Positions 43,241-49,660 of a DNA stretch of 49,660 nt are shown here, one piece after another; positions within the stretch are counted from its first letter, which is position 1; each line of letters starts with the position of its first letter. The position numbers were made by a program, and so were the translations under genes. Source of the stretch: Candidatus Micrarchaeia archaeon (GTDB lineage: Archaea; Micrarchaeota; Micrarchaeia; Anstonellales; JAHKLY01); assembly GCA_041653315.1 (NCBI GenBank), contig JBAZFO010000001.1:43655-93314 (forward strand). The letters run 5' to 3'. The notes below the pieces were generated by a model. It was not told the origin of the DNA, made no database searches, and saw nothing but the letters and a program-made list of their open reading frames with translations.

Positions 43241-45709
43241 TTAGTCTGTAATCCCTTTTTCAGAAACTGTGAAAACACATTCTGCATCTGGCATTGAAGG
43301 CGAATCAACTAATCTTGCAACTCTTTTATCTCCCTTACTTCTTCTTAAATATACTCTATATGTAGAAGCGTGAGCCAAAACATGTCCTCCAATAGGAATT
43401 GTTGGATCTCCAAATAAAATTCCTGGATTATCCATTACTTGATTTGTTATTATAACTGCTAGATTATTAGCATCTGCCAATTTCTGCAGTGTATGGATAT
43501 GTGTATTTAATTTTTGCTGTCTTTCACTTAAAGAGCCTCTTCCAGAATAATCAGATCTAAAATGAGAAGTTAAAGAATCTATAATTAATAACTTAATATT
43601 ATTATGTTTAATTAATTCATCTGCTTTTTCCACTAATATCATTTGGTGATCTGAATTAACTGCTCTTGCTACATGTATATTTCTTAATACTTCTTCAGGA
43701 TCCATTCCTTGAGCTTCTGCTATTTGAGTTATTCTTTCAGGCCTAAAAGTATTTTCAGAATCAATAAATAATACTCCACCTTCTAATCCTCCTTCTTCTT
43801 TTGATTTTTGAACAGTTACACTAGTTTGAAAACCTAGTTGTGAATTATGGAGCCACAGTGGTTTTAATCCGCCTATAAAATTATGTGTTCCTTCAACATG
43901 AACATCATATATATTTCCTTCATATTCATTATGATTTACTTCTACTATTTTTTCCCAAGCAATTGGTTTATTTGCAAGTATTTCAAGTGTTTTCATATCC
44001 CTTTTTAATTCATCATCTGTTACTATTTTATTAATCATTTGTTTTAATACGTCTGCAATTGGTTCTTTTATATCCTCTGGCATATTTCTAGTCATATAAT
44101 TTTGGAAAGTTGATCTCTTAATTTTCATTTTTTGTCTTATATCTGAAGTTTTAAAAGGCAATTCGTTAAACCAAGAAAGCAATTCCCCATATTCTTTATT
44201 AATTATTTTTTCTTCTATCTCTCTCATATTTCTTATTTTAACTAAATAATGCTCGTATGCTTTTTGGCAAGTATCTTTTGTAACTACTCCTGTAACTGGA
44301 GTTTTAGCGATATAATTCCAAAATAAAGAAAATAATTCTTTTTTATAAAATCCTTTTTTAGAATAATTGCCATTTCTTCTTCTACTTCCCGAAAGTTTAT
44401 TATGTACTCTCTTTAAAATGACAGAAAAATATTTTGTTGGGATTCCATGTGTCTCTGCTTTAGAAAATGATTCTAACTCTCCAGTATTTTTAACACTTTG
44501 TTCAAGCAATTGTTTGAATTTATATTTACTTATATTATCAGTAACAAATACTCTATAATATTTGTTTCTTCTCATAGATAGTGTTGATTTTATTCCCAAC
44601 CTTGCTAATAAATATAATAAATCACTAGCTAATTTTTTAGATGCGGTACAAAAACTTATTGAATTATTAATACATCCATCTCCATCAAGATATCCACTTA
44701 AAAATGCAGCTATTCTTTGTTTATCTGCATTTAGTACATTCTTAGGAACATATTTTGTAAAAGAATTTGTATCTGCTAATCCTCCTAACACTCTTTTAGT
44801 ATCTTTATATAACAAGATTCTTTTTTTACTATCATATGTTCCTTTTTTTCCAAATTTATTTTTGAGAAAACTTTGCACTTTATCCACTATTTTTTCATCA
44901 AAATTTGTAATACTTAATGGATTGGCAGTTCCTTCTGCTACGAAAACACCAAGAAAATATGCTTCTTCTTCACTAATTTGATTACTTGCAGTAGTATAAT
45001 CAAATCCTTGAGGAGTTGCTATATAACTTCCTTTTTTCAAATCACCAAATGGTACCCATTTCAATCCTTGTTCATCAATAGTTAATAAGGGATGATTGAG
45101 TGTTAATTCTAAACTAGAACCTCTATTTGTTTTCAATGACCAAATCTCATTAATTTTCTCTTTATACATCTCAGTTACTTTACTTTTTTTAGGCTTTCCA
45201 GAAGCATCTAAACTCATTACCCAAATATCTCTTTTAGGTTTAGTTATAACTCCTTCTTCATAAGGAACTTCTTCTGTTTTGTATTTTTCATATATCTCTT
45301 CTATTTCATTAATATATGGTTCATGACTATTGAAAAAGAAAACAGGAGTATTTTTTGAAACACATTTTCCAGAACCAAATTTACCATAAAATTCTGTAAT
45401 AGCCATTGTCTCTATTCCACCACCTAATAAATTATCTAACTCTTCTGAACCTGTTGTTATTTTTTTAATGTCTCTTCTTCTTTCCATAATCATATCCGCT
45501 GTTTCAAAACCCATTTCTAAAGCATCTCTTGCTCCAGCTATTGTTTTTTTAGCTGTTTCTACTCCTAATCCAGCTACTTCTCCTAATTCATGGGGGGAAG
45601 CAACAGCTATTTTTTGAATATCATAACCTGCATCTTCTAATTTTTTAGCAGTAGCAGGGCCTACCCCAGGTAAGTCCTTTAATTTTTTAGTAACTACAAT
45701 ATCTGTCAT
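43241..45709 (-). CDS. radA: DNA repair and recombination protein RadA, interrupted by an intein
   Basis: Archaeal RecA/Rad51 recombinase. Residues 1-65 are the helix-hairpin-helix domain (LPGVGPATAKKLEDAGY), and Walker A is GKFGSGK at 109-115. Residues 116-622 are an intein; the host then resumes with SQLGFQTSV, Walker B (LLIIDSLTS), the SERQQKLNTHIHTLQKLA polymerisation/ATPase segment and loop L2 (NQVMDNPG). Exteins total 315 residues, about a normal RadA. The gene is followed on the plus-coordinate side by a DUF736-like gene, 9 bp upstream of its start. Splicing is needed for function since the intein splits the P-loop. Confidence 0.98.
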   Translation of the reverse strand: MTDIVVTKKLKDLPGVGPATAKKLEDAGYDIQKIAVASPHELGEVAGLGVETAKKTIAGARDALEMGFETADMIMERRRDIKKITTGSEELDNLLGGGIETMAITEFYGKFGSGKCVSKNTPVFFFNSHEPYINEIEEIYEKYKTEEVPYEEGVITKPKRDIWVMSLDASGKPKKSKVTEMYKEKINEIWSLKTNRGSSLELTLNHPLLTIDEQGLKWVPFGDLKKGSYIATPQGFDYTTASNQISEEEAYFLGVFVAEGTANPLSITNFDEKIVDKVQSFLKNKFGKKGTYDSKKRILLYKDTKRVLGGLADTNSFTKYVPKNVLNADKQRIAAFLSGYLDGDGCINNSISFCTASKKLASDLLYLLARLGIKSTLSMRRNKYYRVFVTDNISKYKFKQLLEQSVKNTGELESFSKAETHGIPTKYFSVILKRVHNKLSGSRRRNGNYSKKGFYKKELFSLFWNYIAKTPVTGVVTKDTCQKAYEHYLVKIRNMREIEEKIINKEYGELLSWFNELPFKTSDIRQKMKIKRSTFQNYMTRNMPEDIKEPIADVLKQMINKIVTDDELKRDMKTLEILANKPIAWEKIVEVNHNEYEGNIYDVHVEGTHNFIGGLKPLWLHNSQLGFQTSVTVQKSKEEGGLEGGVLFIDSENTFRPERITQIAEAQGMDPEEVLRNIHVARAVNSDHQMILVEKADELIKHNNIKLLIIDSLTSHFRSDYSGRGSLSERQQKLNTHIHTLQKLADANNLAVIITNQVMDNPGILFGDPTIPIGGHVLAHASTYRVYLRRSKGDKRVARLVDSPSMPDAECVFTVSEKGITD
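43844..45364 (-). mobile_element. RadA intein with LAGLIDADG homing endonuclease (507 residues)
   Basis: Inserted right after the P-loop Lys. The N-terminal Cys116 (CVSKNTPVF), block B LTLNHPLLT with its His, block F/G ending GGLKPLWLHN, and Ser as the +1 residue make a complete splicing set. Two LAGLIDADG-type motifs, YFLGVFVAEG and FLSGYLDGDG, with Glu/Asp in the catalytic places, suggest an intact endonuclease. A helical insert (about 420-560) follows. Base use resembles the host gene. Confidence 0.95.
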
Positions 45710-45718
45710 ATAATCACC

Positions 45719-45931
45719 TTATTCATTTTTGAAAACTAAAAGTCTCAAATCACCTATTTTTAAGGTATAAAATTCCTTGCCTGCTTTTGAAATGTTTTTC
45801 CACATTGCACCTACGTTTCTAAAATTTGTTTCTCCTTCTTGGTCTTTATCAATTTGTACAATTCTAAAATCTGGTTTTGTACCCTTTTTTTGTGAGTCCT
45901 CAGACTCAAAATCAGATATATTTTTTTTCAT
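45719..45931 (-). CDS. DUF736-like small protein
   Basis: KPDFRIVQ...NVGAMWKNISKAGKEFYTLKIGD resembles the DUF736 pattern (PDFRV..G.AWKK.S..G..YLSVKL.D), a family of unknown function seen mostly in bacteria and mobile DNA. I chose the ATG at 45931 with GGAGGAAG eight bases before it, giving 70 residues; a GTG at 45949 is less likely. The start follows a 7-bp hairpin and a 47-bp repeat that carries a TATA box. It lies 9 bp before radA and may be cotranscribed with it. Confidence 0.72.
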   Translation of the reverse strand: MKKNISDFESEDSQKKGTKPDFRIVQIDKDQEGETNFRNVGAMWKNISKAGKEFYTLKIGDLRLLVFKNE

Positions 45932-45949
45932 ACTTATCTTCCTCCGCAC

Positions 45950-45966
45950 GCGCTCTTTAAGAGCGC
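45950..45966 (-). promoter_or_regulatory. Hairpin in the leader of the DUF736-like gene
   Basis: GCGCTCT and AGAGCGC form a 7-bp GC-rich stem with a TTA loop, unusual in such AT-rich DNA. It lies between the putative TATA box (about 46003-45996) and the GGAGG site of the downstream gene, so it could be an operator or an mRNA leader structure. Confidence 0.55.
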
Positions 45967-45995
45967 TCCGCTAAATAATATTATGTTGCGATTTG

Positions 45996-46042
45996 TTTAT
46001 AAAGGATTTCAAAGAGTAGTTTTCCGGATGTTTATGAAGTAA
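45996..46042 (-). repeat. 47-bp repeat, copy 1 (upstream of the DUF736-like gene)
   Basis: Nearly identical to 46753-46799 (one mismatch seen). On the minus strand it contains TCCGGAAAACTACTC, then AATCCTTTATAAA, a BRE plus TATA-like element at its end. It lies between the stop of the DUF2283-like gene and the DUF736-like gene. Confidence 0.92.
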
Positions 46043-46044
46043 AA

Positions 46045-46422
46045 TTAATTTAAAATTACTTGAATTTCTTTTTTATCTGCAAATTTGGGTATAGTCAAAT
46101 TTGTTGAAACATTCGCAGTTTCAGTTTCTAAAAATATATTTATTATCGTACCCTTTCTTAAATTATTCATTATAATTTTTGAATTTTTTGTATTTTTAAG
46201 GAAAGTTTTAACTTTATGAATAGAAGTTAAAGCAGAATTATTTTTCAATAAAATATAAAAAAATTTAGAAGCATTCGTAAATTCTAAGCCTACAATTTCC
46301 CCTTTTTTATTTAAATCAATATCAAAATTACCAAATTCTAAAGTAAAAATAGATTTATTTTTTGCATTAAACAAAAATAAATTATCATTATTTCTATCAT
46401 AATCAACATTAAATTTTACCAT
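46045..46422 (-). CDS. DUF2283-like protein, possible antitoxin
   Basis: The N-terminal part, VDYDRNNDNLFLF followed by FDIDLNKKGEIVGLEFTNAS, fits the DUF2283 pattern (DxxaDxLyi, DlDexGrivGiEildAS). At 125 residues it is longer than usual, with a strand-rich C-terminus. DUF2283 proteins are often paired with DUF4258-type proteins in toxin-antitoxin-like modules, as here. It overlaps the upstream gene by 14 bp. Confidence 0.7.
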   Translation of the reverse strand: MVKFNVDYDRNNDNLFLFNAKNKSIFTLEFGNFDIDLNKKGEIVGLEFTNASKFFYILLKNNSALTSIHKVKTFLKNTKNSKIIMNNLRKGTIINIFLETETANVSTNLTIPKFADKKEIQVILN

Positions 46423-46729
46423 ATCTATCTACCTTTTTTTGAAGTTTGTTATTTATTTTCATTACAGATTTTAATTCTATATATTTATTTATAATAATAA
46501 ATGTTTTATATGTTGTCCTATGATTTTTTTTAAATCTACATTGATATCTTTCTTTATTTTTTGGATGTGGAGGATCAATTATAAATATTTTATTTATTTT
46601 TTCATCTTTTAATTTCTCCAATAAATTTTCTAAATTTATGTCCCTTTGTTTTGCTCTTAATATTGCGTGCCCATCTATAATTATTTCTTTTGATTTAAGT
46701 TTAGAAAGTAATTGTTTTTCTGAATTCAT
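46409..46729 (-). CDS. DUF4258-like protein, possible toxin
   Basis: IIDGHAILRAKQRDINLENLLEKL resembles the DUF4258 start (i..s.HA..R..eR.I....v...l), followed by strands (KIFIIDPP; YQCRFKKNHRTTYKTFIII) as in small RelE-like folds. 106 residues, basic. First gene of a two-gene unit with the DUF2283-like gene; the TATA box of the 47-bp repeat lies about 25 bp before the ATG. Toxin activity is inferred from pairing only. Confidence 0.68.
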   Translation of the reverse strand: MNSEKQLLSKLKSKEIIIDGHAILRAKQRDINLENLLEKLKDEKINKIFIIDPPHPKNKERYQCRFKKNHRTTYKTFIIINKYIELKSVMKINNKLQKKVDRYGKI

Positions 46730-46752
46730 ATTATTTTATATTACTTATTATT

Positions 46753-46799
46753 TTTATAAAGGATTTTAAAGAGTAGTTTTCCGGATGTTTATGAAGTAA
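46753..46799 (-). repeat. 47-bp repeat, copy 2 (upstream of the DUF4258-like gene)
   Basis: Second copy of the 45996-46042 sequence, in the same orientation. Its TTTATAAA end is about 25 bp before the ATG at 46729, ideal for a leaderless archaeal transcript. It begins 1 bp after the stop of the nucleotidyltransferase gene. Confidence 0.92.
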
Positions 46800-46800
46800 T

Positions 46801-47523
46801 TTATTGTAATACCCAAGGCTTTTTTCCTGAATTCCAAAGTTCTCTTGCTGTTAAAACATCTTTATATGTTCCAATATCCATCCAAAAACCAGGGTGTTTA
46901 TATGCCATAAGCTCATTTTCTTTTGCTAATAAAGGTAAAGTTGTTTTTGATAAATCTTCTCCTTCTTTTAAATAATCAATAACTTCTTTTTTAAGTACTA
47001 AAAATCCTGCGTTTATCCAATCATCTAATTTTGGTTTTTCTTTAAATTCTTGTATTAAATTTGGATTATTTATATTAAATTTTAAAACCCCAAAAGCAGA
47101 ATATGGTTGAACTGAAGTTAAAGTTGCTTTTTTATTATGATTTAAATGAAAATTATATAACTCTTTTACATTAACATTAGCTAAATCATCTCCATATGAA
47201 ACCATTATATTATTGAAATTTCCTGCTAATTTAGAAGCTTTTAAAATTCCTCCGCTTGTATTTGTTGAATAAGATTCTTCTGAAAATTGTATTTGCCAAT
47301 CTTTAGGATAATCATTAAATTTAAACCAGTCAATAATCTGTTCTTTCATATGTCCAACATGAACAATAAATTCATTAAATCCATAATGAGAATACATATT
47401 CATTAAATGAATTAAAAGAGGTTTTTCACCCACTTCAATTAAAGGTTTTGGAATTTCATGTGTTAATTCTAATAAACGAGTCCCTTTTCCTGCACATAAA
47501 AATATTACTTTTGGTTTTTCCAT
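46801..47523 (-). CDS. Sugar-1-phosphate nucleotidyltransferase
   Basis: NTP-transferase fold that activates a sugar phosphate. VIFLCAGKGTRLLELTHEIPKPLIEVGEKP is the nucleotide signature at the start; YGDDLANV is the metal-binding strand, and EFKEKPKLDDWINAGFLVLKKEV and FWMDIGTYKD are typical later motifs. The 240-residue size and the WFKFNDYPKDWQIQF segment resemble glucose-1-phosphate cytidylyl- or thymidylyltransferases (RfbF/RfbA). Likely used for glycosylation of surface molecules; nucleotide preference is uncertain. Confidence 0.88.
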   Translation of the reverse strand: MEKPKVIFLCAGKGTRLLELTHEIPKPLIEVGEKPLLIHLMNMYSHYGFNEFIVHVGHMKEQIIDWFKFNDYPKDWQIQFSEESYSTNTSGGILKASKLAGNFNNIMVSYGDDLANVNVKELYNFHLNHNKKATLTSVQPYSAFGVLKFNINNPNLIQEFKEKPKLDDWINAGFLVLKKEVIDYLKEGEDLSKTTLPLLAKENELMAYKHPGFWMDIGTYKDVLTARELWNSGKKPWVLQ

Positions 47524-47587
47524 AAAAATATATACTAACCAAATATTTATAAATTAAAAGATGCAGAATAAAAACAAGGTTTTTTAG

Positions 47588-48895
47588 ATGATAGAATATT
47601 TACATATTAAAGACGTTCAAAAAGAAGAGATGATTGATAAAACAGTTACTTTGCGCGGTTGGGCATATAGAACTAGAGGAAGCAGTGCAATGAGATTTAT
47701 TGTTTTGCGAGATTCAACAGGTATTATACAATGCACAACAATACAAAAAGAAGTTGATGAAAAAACATGGAAAAGCGCAGAAGAATTATATGTTGAAAGT
47801 TCTTTTACTGTTAAAGGGATAGTAAGAAAAGATGACAGGGCACCAGGAGGTTATGAATTAACTGTTAAAGAATTAGAACCTATTTGTATTGGAGAACCTT
47901 TTCCAATTGCAAAAGATTTATCCCCCGAATTTTTAGCTGATAAAAGGCATTTATGGTTAAGAAGCCAAAAAATGACAGCAATATTAAAAATTAGAAGCAC
48001 TGTTTTTGATGCTATTCATGAATATTTTAGAAAACAAGGATTTTATGAATATCATTCCCCAATATTTCAGGCAGTTCAATGTGAAGGAGGATCTACTTTG
48101 TTTTCAGTAGACTACTTTGGAGATGATAAAGTATTTTTAGCACAAACATGGCAATTATATGCAGAACCTGCAATATTCTCTTTAGAAAAAATATATACAA
48201 TTTCTCCATCATTTAGGGCAGAAAAATCAAAAACTTCGAGACATTTAACAGAATATTGGCATGCTGAAATGGAAGGTGCTTGGTTTACATTTGATGATGT
48301 TATCTCTCATGGAGAAGGAGTAATAAAATATATTGTGAAAAAAGTTCTTGAAGAAAGAAAAGAAGAATTAAAAATATTAGAAAGAGATATTGAAAAACTT
48401 AAACCTTGTGTTGAAAAACCATTTATTAGAATGACATATACAAAATCTTTAGAAATACTTAAAGATAAATGTAAAATGAAAATTGAATGGGGAAAAGATT
48501 TAAGGACAATAGAAGAAGATAAGCTTTCTCAATTATATGATACTCCAATAATAATTACTCATTATCCAAAAGCAGTTAAAGCATTTTATATGACAGAAGA
48601 TGAAAAGGACCCTAAAACTGTTCATGGAGTAGATTTTATTGCACCAGAAGGCTATGGGGAAATAATTGGTGGAAGTGAAAGAGAAGCAGATATTGAAAAA
48701 ATAAAAAAACGATTAATAGAACAGAAAGAAGACCCTGCGCAATATGAATTTTATTTAGATACTCGTAAATATGGCTCTGTACCACACGGAGGATTTGGTT
48801 TAGGAGTTGAAAGAATAATTGCTTGGATTTGTGGATTAGATACAATTAAAGATGCAATACCTTTCCCAAGAACAATGACTAGATATAAACCTTAA
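47588..48895 (+). CDS. asnS: Asparaginyl-tRNA synthetase
   Basis: Class IIb synthetase of 435 residues. An OB-fold anticodon domain (TVTLRGWAYRTRG, MRFIVLRDSTGIIQC) is followed by motif 2 (FRAEKSKTSRHLTEYWHAEME) and motif 3 (GGFGLGVERIIAWICG), ending FPRTMTRYKP. The TEYWHAEMEGAW segment and the RYKP end favour AsnRS over AspRS, whose archaeal form usually ends differently. With AsnRS present, Asn-tRNA need not come from transamidation, unlike Gln-tRNA. Starts at ATG 47588 with TATA-like sequence upstream. Confidence 0.92.
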   Translation: MIEYLHIKDVQKEEMIDKTVTLRGWAYRTRGSSAMRFIVLRDSTGIIQCTTIQKEVDEKTWKSAEELYVESSFTVKGIVRKDDRAPGGYELTVKELEPICIGEPFPIAKDLSPEFLADKRHLWLRSQKMTAILKIRSTVFDAIHEYFRKQGFYEYHSPIFQAVQCEGGSTLFSVDYFGDDKVFLAQTWQLYAEPAIFSLEKIYTISPSFRAEKSKTSRHLTEYWHAEMEGAWFTFDDVISHGEGVIKYIVKKVLEERKEELKILERDIEKLKPCVEKPFIRMTYTKSLEILKDKCKMKIEWGKDLRTIEEDKLSQLYDTPIIITHYPKAVKAFYMTEDEKDPKTVHGVDFIAPEGYGEIIGGSEREADIEKIKKRLIEQKEDPAQYEFYLDTRKYGSVPHGGFGLGVERIIAWICGLDTIKDAIPFPRTMTRYKP

Positions 48896-49608
48896 CAATT
48901 GATTAATTTTCTCCACTTTTGTGTTTCATATATTATTTTTTGCATTGTTTTTATTACTAAAATTGGATGTTTACCAATTGCTGTTTCTTCTGAAAGCATA
49001 AGCGCATCTGATAAATCTAATACTGCATTTGCAACATCACTGCTTTCTGACCTTTTTGGAATTCTTGAGTCAACCATTGATAAGAGCATTTCAGTTGCAG
49101 TTATTACAAATTTATTTTTTTTATTGCATTTTTTAATTATCATTTTTTGAAAAATAGGTAATCTTTCAAAAGGAATATTTTTTCCTAAATCTCCTCTTGC
49201 AACCATTATTCCATCACTTGCATTAATTAATTTATCAATGTTCTCTATTCCTTTTTTTGATTCTATTTTTGCTATTAATTTTATTTTTTTAGGTAAAAAC
49301 TTTTTTCTAATTCTTGATATTTGTTCTGTAGTTTCTGTAAATGCTAATGCAATATAATCAAAATCTAATTCTTTAATAAAAGAAATTACTGATTCATTTT
49401 TTATGTCTATTAAGATTTCACATTTTAAATTTGTTTTTTCTCTTGAATTTTTTATAATATTTATTATATCTAAAACTTCTTTTTGTTTAGCATATTTCAT
49501 ATTCAACCGCACAATATCCATGCCTGCTTTTAGCATTCCATAAATAACTTGTGGTTTATTACTTGAAGGGCCAATAGTTGCTATAATTTTAACATTTTTA
49601 TTAATCAT
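48892..49608 (-). CDS. Minimal pyruvate kinase-like protein (catalytic barrel only)
   Basis: Clear pyruvate kinase motifs: KIIATIGPSS, AGMDIVRLNM, AKIESKKGIEN (catalytic Lys and Glu), MVARGDLGKNIP, VITATEMLLSM, and SDVANAVLDLSDALMLSEETAIGKHP. At 238 residues it is half the usual 470. The lid (B) domain is missing: ILIDIKN runs straight into LDFDYIALAF. The C-terminal allosteric domain is also gone, the protein ending soon after the barrel. The RLNFSH segment is altered to RLNMKY. It overlaps asnS by 4 bp tail to tail. No frameshift or downstream remnant is visible, so it looks like an evolved short form. ATP-forming activity is uncertain. Confidence 0.85.
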   Translation of the reverse strand: MINKNVKIIATIGPSSNKPQVIYGMLKAGMDIVRLNMKYAKQKEVLDIINIIKNSREKTNLKCEILIDIKNESVISFIKELDFDYIALAFTETTEQISRIRKKFLPKKIKLIAKIESKKGIENIDKLINASDGIMVARGDLGKNIPFERLPIFQKMIIKKCNKKNKFVITATEMLLSMVDSRIPKRSESSDVANAVLDLSDALMLSEETAIGKHPILVIKTMQKIIYETQKWRKLINC

Positions 49609-49660
49609 AGAGTTTCTTATTTCAGCATACTTTAAAATGATTTTGATAAAAAGCGAATGT

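Overview
The window is a strongly AT-rich piece of an archaeal chromosome. The lineage looks like a small-genome DPANN archaeon of the Woesearchaeota/Pacearchaeota kind; that placement is my inference. The archaeal signs are the rpl7ae-rps28e-rpl24e-ndk cluster, a Nop5-family protein, replication factor C small subunit, RadA, GatD/GatE amidotransferase, diphthine synthase, an archaeal-type RNase P RNA, tRNA introns, TATA boxes and GGTGA-type ribosome binding sites. Genes are dense and often overlap by a few bases. No rRNA, CRISPR array, transposase or phage module was seen.

Layout. 1-9.9 kb is informational: a cut tRNA, proS, the ribosomal/ndk operon, a short Nop5 homologue, a phosphoesterase, tRNA-Pro, a dihydrouridine synthase, RFC small subunit and ileS. 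9.9-14.0 kb holds a very compact RNase P RNA, small zinc and hypothetical proteins, a tRNA-Met with several introns, and a 798-residue unknown protein with a C-terminal PD-(D/E)xK-like nuclease motif. 14.1-24.4 kb has an AmmeMemoRadiSam-type radical SAM enzyme facing a long minus-strand operon: HTH regulator, dxs, ispE, ispH, dxr, ispG, a 52-residue small ORF, ispD, tpiA, a PAP2 phosphatase and a polyprenol/dolichol kinase-like protein. This is the bacterial MEP isoprenoid pathway minus ispF.

24.5-33.9 kb holds a JAMM protease, dphB, a DUF63 membrane protein, tRNA-Gln and tRNA-Val, a double ThyX-like protein, a DUF424 protein, and a 1499-residue secreted protein whose second half looks like an outer-membrane beta-barrel. 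A 64-bp palindromic tandem repeat follows it. 33.9-38.6 kb is gatD-gatE-pheT. 38.6-49.7 kb is mixed accessory and core: a membrane thioredoxin, small unknowns, an MBL hydrolase, a VanX-like D-Ala-D-Ala dipeptidase, a kinase, VapBC, radA with a 507-residue intein, a DUF736-like gene and a DUF4258/DUF2283 pair that share a 47-bp upstream repeat, a sugar nucleotidyltransferase, asnS and a minimal pyruvate kinase.

The main oddities are: (1) T-arm introns in four of five tRNA genes, all but one built around CTTTTCTTT/AAAGAAAAG-type hairpins; (2) a nearly complete bacterial isoprenoid pathway in one archaeal operon, coupled to triose-phosphate isomerase and led by an archaeal regulator; (3) a predicted beta-barrel-like giant protein in an archaeon; and (4) several pared-down versions of conserved machines (Nop5 without its fibrillarin-binding domain, RNase P RNA of about 200 nt, pyruvate kinase reduced to one barrel).
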